Of a DNA stretch of 64,000 nucleotides, positions 51,100 to 60,680 are shown in pieces. The stretch is taken from assembly GCF_900168325.1 (NCBI RefSeq), contig NZ_FVZE01000002.1:434001-498000 (forward strand), in the 5' to 3' direction. The number at the start of each line of letters is the position of its first letter. The stretch's first letter is position 1. Under the pieces are notes generated by a model that worked only from the letters and a program-made list of their open reading frames with translations, was not told where the DNA came from and made no database searches. The position numbers and the translations under genes are program-made. The stretch is from Novosphingobium mathurense (GTDB taxonomy: Bacteria; Pseudomonadota; Alphaproteobacteria; Sphingomonadales; Sphingomonadaceae).

Positions 51100-52872
51100 A
51101 TGCCGAAGCAAAGTGCAGGCTCGCGTTCATGGATCGCGGGGACGAGTATTTCGACGGTTCTCTTTCTTGTCGCCGGCTGCGCGAGTGAAACCGGCGATCT
51201 GGCGAGCGGGCAAGGCGCCGCGCAGGCCGATGCAGCAAGGCCGCGCGAGCTCGCGACCCAGCCGCCACCTGCCGTGACGGCTCAGATCGAAGCGCTCATT
51301 GTCACGACCGGGCTGCGCAAGTCGGCGGACTCGGTGCAGGCCGAGGCGCAAGTTGCCCCACCTCCAGCGATCGCGATGGCGGCACCTCCCCCGCCGGCAC
51401 CTCCTCCGCCACCCACGACCTCGCGGATGCTCGTTCCACCGGTACAGGTGGCGACCGATCCCGGGCGCGAGCAGTACGAGGGCAAGGAAGTTTCGCCCGT
51501 TCATCTCGCGCGCGAGGAACCCGTCTCGACCTTCTCGGTCGATGTCGACACCGGGGCCTATGCCAATGCCCGCCGCTTCCTGGCGCAAGGCCAGCTTCCG
51601 CCGGCGCGGGCCGTGCGCACCGAGGAAATGATCAACTATTTCCGTTACGACTATGCACGCCCCGCAGCCCGGGACGTACCCTTCTCGGTGACGACCGATC
51701 TTGCGGTCACGCCTTGGAATCCGGCGACACGGCTCCTGCGCGTGGGCCTGCGCGGCTATGACCTGCCCCGCAACGGACGGCCGCCTGCGAACCTGGTCTT
51801 CCTTGTCGACGTGTCCGGCTCGATGAATGCGCCCGACAAGCTGCCCTTGCTCAAGTCGGCGCTGGCCGGGCTCGCCGGCGAACTGGGCAAGCAGGACAAG
51901 GTTTCGATCGTTGTTTATGCCGGTGCGGCCGGGCTGGTGCTCGAGCCAACCAACGACATGCGCAAGATCCGCGACGCGCTCGACCGGTTGCAGGCGGGTG
52001 GTTCGACGGCCGGGGCAGCCGGGCTCCAGCTGGCCTACAACATCGCCCGCGACAACTTCATCGAAGGCGGCGTCAACCGCATCCTCATCGGCACCGATGG
52101 CGATTTCAACGTCGGCGTTACCAACCACGACGACCTGATCGCGATGATCGAGAAGGAGCGCGACAATGGCATCACGCTGACCACGCTCGGTTTCGGACAG
52201 GGCAATTACAACGAAGCGCTGATGGAGCAGATCGCCGACCACGGAAACGGCAACTACGCCTACATCGACAGCGCACTGGAAGCGAAGAAAGTGCTGGGCG
52301 AGCAGATGAGTTCGACCCTGTTCACCATCGCCAAGGACGTGAAGATCCAGGTCGAGTTCAACCCCGTGCAAGTCAGCCAGTATCGCCTGCTTGGCTATGA
52401 GAACCGGGCTTTGCGCGAACAGGACTTCGACAACGACAAGGTCGATGCCGGTGACATCGGCGCCGGTCACCAGGTGACGGCGATCTACGAGATCGTGCCT
52501 GCCGGTGCGAAGGGCTGGATCGCGCCGCGCCGCTACGATGATCCGCTGCCCGCGGCGGCGCGGCAGGCCGGCGAGCTGGCCTTCGTCAAGCTGCGCTACA
52601 AGTTGCCCGACGGGAAAGTTTCAAAGCTGATCGAACGCGCGGTGCCGGCGCGCCTGATGGCGTCGGCCGTGCGGCCGAGCGGGGACTTCGCCTTTGCCGC
52701 CGCTGTGGCCGCCTTCGGCCAGTCGCTGCGCGGGGACGATCTGCTGGGCGGCTTCACGCCTGCGCAGATCCGCCAGCTTGCCGGTAGCCAGGACGACTAC
52801 TGGCGGCAGGAGTTCGTCAAGCTTGTCGATGTTGCCGATTCGCTTGGGGGCAATTCGCGCGAAGGAGGCTGA
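51100..52872 (+). CDS. VWA-domain lipoprotein (YfbK-like)
   Basis: A 590-residue lipoprotein: a signal peptide with lipobox VAGC (Cys27), an Ala/Pro-rich linker with a Pro stretch (about 87-106), a conserved pre-VWA region (EEPVSTFSVDVDTGAYANAR), and a von Willebrand factor A domain with a complete MIDAS start (NLVFLVDVSGSMNAPDKL, 237-242). A C-terminal domain common in this family follows. AGGAGGGAAGG precedes the ATG. The biological role of such proteins is not established; metal-dependent protein binding at the envelope is inferred. Confidence 0.87.
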   Translation: MPKQSAGSRSWIAGTSISTVLFLVAGCASETGDLASGQGAAQADAARPRELATQPPPAVTAQIEALIVTTGLRKSADSVQAEAQVAPPPAIAMAAPPPPAPPPPPTTSRMLVPPVQVATDPGREQYEGKEVSPVHLAREEPVSTFSVDVDTGAYANARRFLAQGQLPPARAVRTEEMINYFRYDYARPAARDVPFSVTTDLAVTPWNPATRLLRVGLRGYDLPRNGRPPANLVFLVDVSGSMNAPDKLPLLKSALAGLAGELGKQDKVSIVVYAGAAGLVLEPTNDMRKIRDALDRLQAGGSTAGAAGLQLAYNIARDNFIEGGVNRILIGTDGDFNVGVTNHDDLIAMIEKERDNGITLTTLGFGQGNYNEALMEQIADHGNGNYAYIDSALEAKKVLGEQMSSTLFTIAKDVKIQVEFNPVQVSQYRLLGYENRALREQDFDNDKVDAGDIGAGHQVTAIYEIVPAGAKGWIAPRRYDDPLPAAARQAGELAFVKLRYKLPDGKVSKLIERAVPARLMASAVRPSGDFAFAAAVAAFGQSLRGDDLLGGFTPAQIRQLAGSQDDYWRQEFVKLVDVADSLGGNSREGG

Positions 52873-52904
52873 CAGCGCCGGGTTTGCGCCCTAGGCTTCA
52901 GGGC

Positions 52905-53633
52905 ATGAACCCGCGCCGAGCCTCGATTGCCGCAGCCGGAGCTGCCCTGTGCCTGGCCCTGTCGTTTGCCGCGTCTCGCCTTTACGGTCCGGTCTTCATC
53001 GAAGGACTGGAGCGCAAGGCAGTGGCGGCCCGCGATGCGGCAGGCGGGCAGGGCATCGCGCTGGCATTCCGCGATCGGTACGGCTGGTACACGCGTCATC
53101 CGATCCTGTCCGGAGGGCGCAGGCTCGACGCGGCCACGCGCACGCGGGTGGCATTGGCGGTTGCGGAAGTGCCGGGTATTGGCGGTGTAAGCTGGGCGCG
53201 CGATAGCGACGGCGTCCCGGCCGTCACCACTTTGCATTGCCAGGACGACGTCCAGACGATCCTGCAAACCCGCACGATCCGCTTTTCCGAGGCCAGCGCG
53301 CGCATCGATCCGGCCAGCGAGCGGTTGCTCGATGAAGTCGCCCATGCCCTGCGACCCTGCGTCGGCAGCATCATCGCGGTCACCGGTCATACCGATGGCG
53401 GCGGCAACAGCGAGGCCAATGTCGCGTTGTCCAAGGCGCGGGCGGAAGCCGTGCGCTGGGCTCTCGTGGGTCGTGGCATCCCGGCCGACGGCTTGCGGGC
53501 GACCGGCGTCGGCGCGCGCGATCCGATCCCCGGGCTCGATCCGCTCGATCCAGCCAACCGCCGCATCGAATTCTCGGTCATCACTTCGGCGCCGGTCAAG
53601 CCGACGCCGATCGATACGCCGGGCCCGGGTTGA
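52905..53633 (+). CDS. OmpA-domain membrane protein
   Basis: A 242-residue protein with a membrane helix near residues 8-26 and a C-terminal OmpA-like peptidoglycan-binding domain (TIRFSEASARIDPASERLLD, VTGHTDGGGNSEAN, then DPANRRIEFSV). The middle about 80 residues resemble a BON-like or unassigned domain. It starts 33 bases after the VWA lipoprotein and may share its transcript, giving two envelope proteins, one lipid-anchored and one wall-binding. Confidence 0.82.
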   Translation: MNPRRASIAAAGAALCLALSFAASRLYGPVFIEGLERKAVAARDAAGGQGIALAFRDRYGWYTRHPILSGGRRLDAATRTRVALAVAEVPGIGGVSWARDSDGVPAVTTLHCQDDVQTILQTRTIRFSEASARIDPASERLLDEVAHALRPCVGSIIAVTGHTDGGGNSEANVALSKARAEAVRWALVGRGIPADGLRATGVGARDPIPGLDPLDPANRRIEFSVITSAPVKPTPIDTPGPG

Positions 53634-53719
53634 TATGAACTTGTCTGTTGAGCGCGCGCCCGTCTTTGGTCATGGGCAGTTCCGCGAAGCCACGGGATTG
53701 TGGCAGAAAGGATGCGCGG

Positions 53720-53812
53720 ATGCCGCTTTGGCTTGAAATGGCCGTCTCGGTGCTGCTGACCTACTGCGTCGGCTTCGGCATCGGCTGGCTATTGTGGAAC
53801 CGGAAGGGATAG
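53720..53812 (+). CDS. 30-residue single-helix membrane protein
   Basis: A short frame MPLWLEMAVSVLLTYCVGFG, continuing IGWLLWNRKG, ends four bases before the start of the HhH protein. It is a single hydrophobic helix with a basic C terminus, has an AGGA-like site upstream, and uses the same GC-rich codons as its neighbours. Its tight spacing to the next gene suggests a real, co-translated micro-protein. Function unknown. Confidence 0.55.
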   Translation: MPLWLEMAVSVLLTYCVGFGIGWLLWNRKG

Positions 53813-53815
53813 ATC

Positions 53816-54418
53816 TTGGTGCAGATGATCGAAGCCAATTGGCTGATCTTTATCGCCGCTCTGCTGATCGGCATTGTCGTTGCCTATTGGCTTTTCGTGC
53901 ATGGCTCGAAGCAGGGCCAGCGCGATCGCAGGCCCGACGTTCTTGACGAAGGGGCGGCTCCCGCCAAGCGCAACCAGGCGCTGATCGACGCGCCGCCTGC
54001 CGCCCACATCGATCCGCCCGCCATGGCAGGGACGATGGCCGGGATCGGCGAAGTGATCGCGGTCGCAGCGCAGGACGAAGTGGATGCGGTGAAGAAGCCG
54101 GCAGCAGCTCAGCCTGCCCCGGAAGCCGCTCCCGCCGCGGCCGAAACGCCTGCGCCCAGCCCCGCACCTGCAGCCGGAGAGGCGGACGACCTGCGCAAGA
54201 TCAAGGGCTTGGGGCCGAAGATGGCGACGTTGCTGACTTCGCTCGGTGTGACCCGCTACGAGCAGATCGCTGGCTGGACCGATGCCGATCTCGACGAGCT
54301 GGACACCAAGCTCGGCTCCTTTGCCGGTCGTCCGCGTCGCGACAACTGGGTGGAGCAGGCCAAGCTGCTCTCCAGCGGAGACAGCGCTGCCTACGAAGCC
54401 AAGTTCGGCAAACTCTGA
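53816..54418 (+). CDS. Membrane-anchored helix-hairpin-helix domain protein
   Basis: A 200-residue protein with an N-terminal membrane helix (about 9-28), an Ala/Pro-rich linker (about 90-122) and a C-terminal helix-hairpin-helix domain (DDLRKIKGLGPKMATLLTSL) of the type in ribosomal L21-like and NADH-dehydrogenase-associated fusions. TTG 53816 fits the GGAAGGG site eight bases upstream; GTG 53819 and ATG 53825 are alternatives. Binding to nucleic acid is possible but unproven. Confidence 0.72.
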   Translation: MVQMIEANWLIFIAALLIGIVVAYWLFVHGSKQGQRDRRPDVLDEGAAPAKRNQALIDAPPAAHIDPPAMAGTMAGIGEVIAVAAQDEVDAVKKPAAAQPAPEAAPAAAETPAPSPAPAAGEADDLRKIKGLGPKMATLLTSLGVTRYEQIAGWTDADLDELDTKLGSFAGRPRRDNWVEQAKLLSSGDSAAYEAKFGKL

Positions 54419-54424
54419 ATCGCG

Positions 54425-54838
54425 TCAGTCGACGACGATCTTGCCCTTCATGCCGAACTCGGCATGGAGGAAATGCGTGCACTTGAGCGGATAAGTCGCC
54501 GGTGCCTGCGGGGCAGTCAGCCTGAGATCGACCGCCTCGCCGCCTTTCAGCTCGATCTTGCCGCCCGTCACCTTGTCCCGGTCGCCCGGGGCAAGAGCGG
54601 CGTCGGCGAAGAAGGCATTGGCCTGGAAGTTGTGGCCTCCCCTGGCGCCATTGACGATGTGCAGGACGTAGGCGCGCCCGTGGTGCAGTTCGATCACCGA
54701 TGGATCGAAGGTGAAGTTGCTCAGCGTCACGGTGATACGTTCGGCTGGCGGGCCGACATTACCATCTGCGGCGTCAGCGGCGGGGGCGGTCAGCGAAGCG
54801 GCGACAAGGGCCGCCGCTGCAAGCAGGGGCAGGCGCAC
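54425..54838 (-). CDS. Secreted cupredoxin-like copper protein
   Basis: A 137-residue periplasmic protein with a signal peptide (cut near ADA-AD, residues 22-24) and a plastocyanin-like fold. Type 1 copper ligands are visible as His69 (RGGHNFQ) and the Cys120-x4-His125-x4-Met130 loop (KCTHFLHAEFGM). It probably carries electrons or copper. Start is a GTG at 54838 with GGGAG seven bases upstream. It converges with the HhH gene at six bases distance. Confidence 0.85.
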   Translation of the reverse strand: MRLPLLAAAALVAASLTAPAADAADGNVGPPAERITVTLSNFTFDPSVIELHHGRAYVLHIVNGARGGHNFQANAFFADAALAPGDRDKVTGGKIELKGGEAVDLRLTAPQAPATYPLKCTHFLHAEFGMKGKIVVD

Positions 54839-54930
54839 GGTTTATCTCCCGACTGGATCGGGCGATCATACGCTTCGTGCGCTGCCCCGTCGCGCTGAAT
54901 CGATGGCTTCGAGAACCTGACGCTGCGCGC

Positions 54931-56445
54931 TCAGTTCCTTGCCCGGTAGCTGGCCATGACATCCTGACGCATCATCGCCCCGCTGTCCGAGCGCGAATAG
55001 AACATGTGCCCGCCGGGATACATGTGCAGGCGCACCCGGTTCTCGACGCCGAAGTCGGGCATTTGCGAAACGATCAGGCGCGAGGCGAAGTAGGGGCAGG
55101 ACAGGTCGTCCCAACCGTGGACGATGTCGACCGTCATCTTCGGGTCGATGGAGATGGCACGCCGCAAGTCTGAAACCGGGCTGTCGGTATCGTCGCGGTC
55201 CCATTTCTCGTTCACGTCGTAGGACAGCGCGTTGTAGCGCGCGTCGACCTTCCAGCCGACCTGCCGGGTGACGAAGTCCACCATGGCCGAAGTCGTCGGC
55301 GCGATCAGCGTGGTGAGCAACGGGTCGTTGTACTCGGGCGAAGCGCTGGCCGGGAAGGGATCGTAAGCGGTGTAGTTGGAATCGTAGACCGATCCGATGA
55401 GGCCCTGATCGCGGCGGATTTCGCGCAAGTAAGTGGCAATGTCGACGCGCCCGTTCATGCGCCGGACCATCGCCGGATCGAGCCCGGTCAGTTCCGCGAC
55501 CTTGGCCGAAAGCCGGTCGGTTGCAGCCTTGTCGCGCGGACCGGCGAGGAAATCCTGTACGAACTGCGTGCGCATGTAGGTTTCGACCGGACCCATCGTG
55601 GCATCGTCGAGGTGCAGGCCCTGTCGTTCGAAATGGCCTGCCGCCATGGAGGGGTAGGCGATCATCCAGGGCAGGGGCGAAAGCGCGTCGTCCTCGCCGA
55701 TCGCGGGTGGGTCCAGATAGGGCGAGACCAGCGTCATGCCCGAAATGCCCACGCCCATCTGCGTCTGCAGGTAATAGGCAAGGCGCGGGACGCGATAGCC
55801 GCCATAGCTTTCGCCGGTCAGGTACTTGCGACTGGTCAGGCGGTCGTTGGCGACGAGCCAGTCATAGACGATGCGGCTGAGGTAATGGATGTCGGCATCG
55901 GCAGAGTAAAATGCCTTCTTCGTCTGTTCCTCGTCTAACCGCGAGCGCGAGAAGCCGGTGCCGATGGGATCGATGAAGACGAGATCGGTGAAGTCGAGCC
56001 AGGAGTTGGGATTGTCGCGCAGGACTGCCGGGTCCGACGGGGCATCCCCCTGTGCGCCGAACGGCACGCGCTTGGGGCCGATCGCGCCGAGGTTGAGATA
56101 GACCGATGCCGCGCCGGGGCCGCCGTTGAAGGCGAAAGTCACTGGCCGGTCGGTTGCGCGTCCGGGCAGGGTATAGGCGGTATAGACGACTTCGCCGATC
56201 ACCTTGCCCTTGTCGTCCTTGACCGCAAGAGAGCCGACCGTGGCCGTGTAGTTCACGGTCTTGCCGCCGATGACGGCCGATTGCTTGACCGATCTGGCCT
56301 CGGGGAAAGGCTCCAGGCGATCGTCGGTCGACTTGTCGTCGGCTTTGGCGTCGGCGGCCTTGTCTTGGGCTTGGACGACGGCGGGGGAGAGCGTGGAAGC
56401 GGCGGTAAAGACCAGGGCCGAAGCGGCCAGGGCGAGAAGTCTCAT
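54931..56445 (-). CDS. Secreted serine carboxypeptidase, peptidase family S10
   Basis: A 504-residue exported peptidase. A signal peptide (residues 1-26, VVQAQ) precedes an S10 catalytic core with the oxyanion region FNGGPGAAS, nucleophile Ser213 (LTGESYGGYRVP), Asp447 (HGWDDLSCPY) and His480 (YPGGHMF). Family S10 enzymes release C-terminal amino acids at acid pH. ATG 56445 is chosen because the signal peptide starts there; the longer frame adds nothing conserved. Transcribed towards the cupredoxin gene. Confidence 0.9.
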   Translation of the reverse strand: MRLLALAASALVFTAASTLSPAVVQAQDKAADAKADDKSTDDRLEPFPEARSVKQSAVIGGKTVNYTATVGSLAVKDDKGKVIGEVVYTAYTLPGRATDRPVTFAFNGGPGAASVYLNLGAIGPKRVPFGAQGDAPSDPAVLRDNPNSWLDFTDLVFIDPIGTGFSRSRLDEEQTKKAFYSADADIHYLSRIVYDWLVANDRLTSRKYLTGESYGGYRVPRLAYYLQTQMGVGISGMTLVSPYLDPPAIGEDDALSPLPWMIAYPSMAAGHFERQGLHLDDATMGPVETYMRTQFVQDFLAGPRDKAATDRLSAKVAELTGLDPAMVRRMNGRVDIATYLREIRRDQGLIGSVYDSNYTAYDPFPASASPEYNDPLLTTLIAPTTSAMVDFVTRQVGWKVDARYNALSYDVNEKWDRDDTDSPVSDLRRAISIDPKMTVDIVHGWDDLSCPYFASRLIVSQMPDFGVENRVRLHMYPGGHMFYSRSDSGAMMRQDVMASYRARN

Positions 56446-56533
56446 GGGGGGATAGGACCTCGATTGCAGTGCCTTGGGCACCAAGAGCGGGCACTCTATC
56501 GTCCGGGTCGTCGCTCGCAAGGGGGCGCTGAGG

Positions 56534-57595
56534 CTATTCCCCGCTGCGCCGCCGCAAGTGAACCGTGCGTCCTTGCGTCGCTCCGCCTACGGAATATTCC
56601 GCTTCGGCCTGGCGGGCGAAGGCTTCCATCAGGCCAAGCCCCATGCCGGTTGTTCCCGCAGTCTTGTGCTGGCGGGCCTCTTCGGCCGAACCGACCCCGT
56701 CGTCGACGACCTTGAGGTCCCAGTTGTCCTCGTTGCCGGTGAAGATCACGCTGACCTTGCCGGCAGCGCCGTCGGGAAAGGCGTACTTGGCGCTGTTGGT
56801 CAGCGCTTCGTTGATGAACAGGCAGATGGCGACGGCGGTCTGCTGCGGCAGTTCGCAGTCGCTGGCCCTGACCTCGATAGTGACCTCGTCGTGAAAGGCC
56901 CCGGCCGATACCCGGGAAACGACATCGCCGACATATTGGCGCATCGGCACGTAGGAGCCCTCCGCTTCGGTGAGCTTGAGGTTCTCGTAGGCGCGGGCGA
57001 ACGTGTCGACGCGGCCGATCGCCTGATCGAGCGCTTCGACGATTTCGGGGTTGTCGTGCCGCCGACGCTGTAGCGAAAGCAGGCTGGCAACGAGGGCGAA
57101 GTTGTTCTTGGTGCGGTGTTCCAGTTCGCGCATGAGTACCTGGCGCCGTTCCAGTTCGGCGTCACGTGCGCGAGTGACCTGGTGAACCGCGCGGCGGAAT
57201 ATTTCCGCCAGCACCAGCACGATCAGGACGGCGAGGGCGTTGATGACCACGCGCGGAGGGTCGGTGGCGATTTCGAACCGGAATGAATGGGCCTTGGGCA
57301 GCACAATCCACCAGGCCCAGAAGAAGCTGATCAGGTAGGCGACCCCGCCGGCCTGCCAGTGGCCATAGAGCGTGGCGATCAGGATCGTGGGATAGACGAG
57401 GGCGAAGGGCCCGGACGTCGGCGCCCACATGCTGATGGCAGCGCGCAGGGCGATCATCGCCAGGGCGCAGACGACGCCGAAGCCGATCTGGGCGACGATC
57501 CGCCGGTTCTCGTCGGGTATGTTCGCCGTGACGTCGAAACTGGCCAGTCGGTGCATCAAGGTCTTCGCGCTCTCTCCGGTCAGCCGGTACACCAC
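56534..57595 (-). CDS. Sensor histidine kinase, HisKA_2/HWE-like, with DUF4118-type membrane domain
   Basis: A 353-residue kinase. The N-terminal 140 residues form about four membrane helices in the KdpD-like DUF4118 arrangement (PFALVYPTILIATLYGHWQA). The phosphorylation helix is RELEHRTKNNFALVASLLSL with His160. The ATPase domain has the N-box INEALTNSAKYAFPDG and GMGLGLMEAFARQ. Kinases of this class often act in the general stress response or light signalling of alphaproteobacteria. The GTG at 57595 is used, with GGGG upstream; an in-frame ATG 13 codons later is possible. No response regulator is adjacent. Confidence 0.88.
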   Translation of the reverse strand: MVYRLTGESAKTLMHRLASFDVTANIPDENRRIVAQIGFGVVCALAMIALRAAISMWAPTSGPFALVYPTILIATLYGHWQAGGVAYLISFFWAWWIVLPKAHSFRFEIATDPPRVVINALAVLIVLVLAEIFRRAVHQVTRARDAELERRQVLMRELEHRTKNNFALVASLLSLQRRRHDNPEIVEALDQAIGRVDTFARAYENLKLTEAEGSYVPMRQYVGDVVSRVSAGAFHDEVTIEVRASDCELPQQTAVAICLFINEALTNSAKYAFPDGAAGKVSVIFTGNEDNWDLKVVDDGVGSAEEARQHKTAGTTGMGLGLMEAFARQAEAEYSVGGATQGRTVHLRRRSGE

Positions 57596-57721
57596 CCAAA
57601 GACCCCGACCGCGCGGACGGACGGGGCCTGGTGTCAGTTAACTCGTGGTCGCGCGCGGCGTCGTGTGACCTAGGAACACTATCGCCCGCGACTTGTTTCC
57701 TGTCGACGGCAAATAATCCGC

Positions 57722-57739
57722 GGGCCTGGCGAAAGGCCC
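57722..57739 (-). terminator. Hairpin after uvrB
   Basis: A 6-bp stem GGGCCT / AGGCCC with a six-base loop lies about 43 bases past the uvrB stop. On the minus strand it is followed by GCGGATTATTTG, modestly T-rich. Possible terminator. Confidence 0.4.
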
Positions 57740-57782
57740 CGCAAGTTGGCGTGATCGGCTGACTTTCCGGCTCTGGCTGCGC

Positions 57783-59969
57783 CTAGCGGCCGAACTTCCT
57801 TTGCGTCTTGCCGTAGCGCATCTTGCGCGTCCCGGGCTTGCCTTCGTTTGAGCGGCCGACCAGCGGGGCCTTCTTCTCGGCATCCGGCAGGCCGAGTTCG
57901 CTGGCCTCGAGCCGGCGGATCTCGTCGCGCAGACGGCCGGCCTCTTCGAACTCGAGGTCCGCTGCGGCGGCGCGCATGCGCTGTTCCAGTTCCTCGATAT
58001 AGGCGCGCAGGTTGTGCCCGACGAGTTCGTTGCGCTCGCCATCCTCGAGATCGACGACCACGCCGTCGCGGCTGGCGGTGTCGGCGACGATGTCGGCGAT
58101 ACGGCGCTTGATCGTCTGCGGAGTGATCCCGTTGGCCTCGTTGAACTCCTGTTGCTTCTCGCGGCGGCGGTCGGTTTCGGCGATCGCGCGCTCCATCGAT
58201 CCGGTCATGCGGTCGGCATAGAGGATCACGCGGCCATCGACGTTGCGCGCGGCGCGCCCGATGGTCTGGATCAGCGAGGTCTCGCTGCGCAGGAAGCCTT
58301 CCTTGTCGGCATCGAGGATGCACACCAGGCCGCATTCGGGAATGTCGAGGCCCTCGCGCAGCAGGTTGATGCCCACCAGCACGTCATAGACGCCCATGCG
58401 AAGATCGCGGATCAGTTCGATGCGTTCCAGCGTCTCCACGTCGGAGTGCATGTAACGCACCCGCACGCCCGCCTCGTGCATGAACTCGGTCAGGTCCTCC
58501 GCCATGCGCTTGGTCAGTGTGGTGACGAGGGTGCGATAGCCCTTGGCGGCGGTTTCCTTGCATTCGTTGATGCAGTCCTGCACCTGGTCCTCGACCGGGC
58601 GGATCGTCACGGGCGGATCGATGAGGCCGGTCGGGCGGATCACCTGTTCGGCAAAGACGCCGCCGGTCTGCTCCATTTCCCAGCCGCCGGGCGTGGCCGA
58701 AACCGCGAAGGTCTGCGGGCGCATCGCGTCCCATTCGTTGAACCGCAGCGGGCGGTTGTCGATGCAGGAGGGCAGGCGGAATCCGTATTCGGCAAGGGTC
58801 AGCTTGCGACGGTGGTCGCCACGCGCCATCGCGCCGATCTGCGGCACCGTCTGGTGGCTTTCATCGACGAACAGCAGGGCATTGTCGGGCAGATACTCGA
58901 ACAGCGTCGGCGGCGGTTCGCCGGGCATGCGCCCGGTGAGGAAGCGCGAGTAGTTCTCGATGCCGTTGCACGACCCGGTCGCGGCGATCATCTCCAGATC
59001 GAAGTTGGTGCGCTGCTCCAGCCGCTGGGCCTCGAGCAGCTTGCCTTCGGCTTCCAGTTCCTTGAGCCGCTCGGTCAGCTCGAAGCGGATCGCCTCGCTC
59101 GCCTGCTTCATCGTCGGACCCGGGGTGACGTAGTGCGAATTGGCGTAGACCCGCACCTTCTCCAGCGCCGCGCCCTTTTTGCCGGTCAGGGGATCGAACT
59201 CGGAGATTTCCTCGATCTCGTCCCCGAAGAACGAGATGCGCCAGGCCATGTCCTCGTAGTGCGAGGGGAAGATTTCCAGATTGTCGCCGCGCACACGGAA
59301 GGTGCCGCGGGTAAAGGCGGCGTCGTTGCGCTTGTACTGCAGGGCAACGAGCTTGCGGATGATTTCGCGCTGGTCCTGCGTTTCGCCGACCTTGAGGTCG
59401 AAGATCATCGCCGAGTAGGTCTCGACCGAGCCGATGCCGTAGAGGCACGAGACCGAAGCGACGATGATGACGTCATCGCGTTCGAGCAGCGCGCGGGTGG
59501 CCGAGTGGCGCATCCGGTCGATTGCCTCGTTCACCGAGCTTTCCTTCTCGATGTAGGTGTCCGACCGGGGCACGTAGGCCTCGGGCTGGTAGTAGTCGTA
59601 GTAGGAGACGAAGTACTCGACCGCGTTATCCGGAAAGAAGTCCTTGAACTCGGAATAGAGCTGGGCGGCCAGGATCTTGTTGGGCGCGAGGATGAGCGCC
59701 GGACGCTGCAGGTGCTCGATAACCTTGGCCATCGTGAAGGTCTTGCCTGAACCGGTCACGCCGAGCAGCACTTGCGTGCGCTCGCCTTCCTGTGCCGATT
59801 GCACCAGTTCCGCGATGGCGGTCGGCTGGTCGCCTGCCGGTTCGTAATCGGAGACGATCCGGAACTTCTTGCCCGGTAGAGACTTTTCGGGTCGCTGCGG
59901 CTTGTGGGGAACGAAGCTGCCCGAGGTATCGGGTTCCTCGAGCCCGCGGCGGATGACGAGTTCGGCCAT
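57783..59969 (-). CDS. uvrB: Excinuclease ABC subunit B UvrB
   Basis: A 728-residue DNA-damage recognition helicase-like subunit of nucleotide excision repair. Walker A is [13 protein letters not shown] (70-77), the damage-probing beta-hairpin is in [21 protein letters not shown]-like motif is FVDESH, and a C-terminal UVR domain ([20 protein letters not shown]) binds UvrC. ATG 59969 is the conserved start; the longer upstream frame covers the divergent lipoprotein gene. No classical alphaproteobacterial LexA box is evident upstream. Confidence 0.96.
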   Translation of the reverse strand: MAELVIRRGLEEPDTSGSFVPHKPQRPEKSLPGKKFRIVSDYEPAGDQPTAIAELVQSAQEGERTQVLLGVTGSGKTFTMAKVIEHLQRPALILAPNKILAAQLYSEFKDFFPDNAVEYFVSYYDYYQPEAYVPRSDTYIEKESSVNEAIDRMRHSATRALLERDDVIIVASVSCLYGIGSVETYSAMIFDLKVGETQDQREIIRKLVALQYKRNDAAFTRGTFRVRGDNLEIFPSHYEDMAWRISFFGDEIEEISEFDPLTGKKGAALEKVRVYANSHYVTPGPTMKQASEAIRFELTERLKELEAEGKLLEAQRLEQRTNFDLEMIAATGSCNGIENYSRFLTGRMPGEPPPTLFEYLPDNALLFVDESHQTVPQIGAMARGDHRRKLTLAEYGFRLPSCIDNRPLRFNEWDAMRPQTFAVSATPGGWEMEQTGGVFAEQVIRPTGLIDPPVTIRPVEDQVQDCINECKETAAKGYRTLVTTLTKRMAEDLTEFMHEAGVRVRYMHSDVETLERIELIRDLRMGVYDVLVGINLLREGLDIPECGLVCILDADKEGFLRSETSLIQTIGRAARNVDGRVILYADRMTGSMERAIAETDRRREKQQEFNEANGITPQTIKRRIADIVADTASRDGVVVDLEDGERNELVGHNLRAYIEELEQRMRAAAADLEFEEAGRLRDEIRRLEASELGLPDAEKKAPLVGRSNEGKPGTRKMRYGKTQRKFGR

Positions 59970-60084
59970 GGCGGAACATATGGGGTATATATGGTGAGGT
60001 CGCAATGACCGAGCGTGAATCATTGGCAGCCCGGGCAGCGCGATGTTACCCCCTTGGCAGTTCGGTCCAACGGGAGGACGGGAA

Positions 60085-60636
60085 ATGACTCGAGTGTTTG
60101 CCATTGCCGGCGCGGTCTTTGCGGTCCTCGCGCTTGCGGGGTGCGGTTCGAACGAGGAAGCGCCGAAGAACCCGCAGGAGCAGGCTTCCGCGGCGCAGGC
60201 GCAAGCCGCGAAGCTGGAGCCGCCGCAGCCCGGCCAGTACCGCCAGACGGTAGAGTTCACCAAGTTCGAGATGCCCGGCATGAGCGATGAGCACGCGGGC
60301 CAGATGAAGCAGATGATGGCGAACATCCCGCCCCGGACTTATTGCCTGACCCAGGCGGAGGCGGACAAGGGCTACAAGGACATGCTCGATTCCCTGCCGG
60401 GCGACAGCCAGTGCAGCTACTCGCAATTTGAGGTCAGCGGCGGCACGCTCAATGCCCGCATGGAGTGCAAGGACAATTCCGGCGCAACCGCGAAGGCGAC
60501 GATGGTCGGCACTGTCAGCCCCCAAGGCTCCGACGTGAAACTCGATATGGAACAGTCGCTGCCGGGCATGGGCGATCGCATGGCCAAGATGGCGATGCAC
60601 ATGACGACGACGCGGCTGGGCGACTGCGTATCCTGA
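60085..60636 (+). CDS. DUF3617-like lipoprotein
   Basis: A 183-residue lipoprotein: signal peptide with lipobox LAGC (about residue 20), then a Cys-containing beta-rich domain ([29 protein letters not shown]) of the type called DUF3617, frequent in sphingomonads. GGGAGGACGGGAA precedes the ATG. Function unknown. Divergent from uvrB. Confidence 0.75.
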   Translation: MTRVFAIAGAVFAVLALAGCGSNEEAPKNPQEQASAAQAQAAKLEPPQPGQYRQTVEFTKFEMPGMSDEHAGQMKQMMANIPPRTYCLTQAEADKGYKDMLDSLPGDSQCSYSQFEVSGGTLNARMECKDNSGATAKATMVGTVSPQGSDVKLDMEQSLPGMGDRMAKMAMHMTTTRLGDCVS

Positions 60637-60680
60637 ACAATCGGTCAAGCAGCACAGGTGCTAAGGAAAACAGGTAAGGC

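Noticed and set aside
58014..59750. A 578-codon plus-strand frame opposite uvrB
   Set aside because: Antisense to a highly conserved gene. The translation has shadow-like composition (Gly/Asp/Arg/His-rich) and no recognisable domain.
59970..60000. Possible LexA box upstream of uvrB (GAAC-N7-GTAT)
   Set aside because: The alphaproteobacterial LexA motif needs a second GAAC (GTTC-N7-GTTC); only one half is present.
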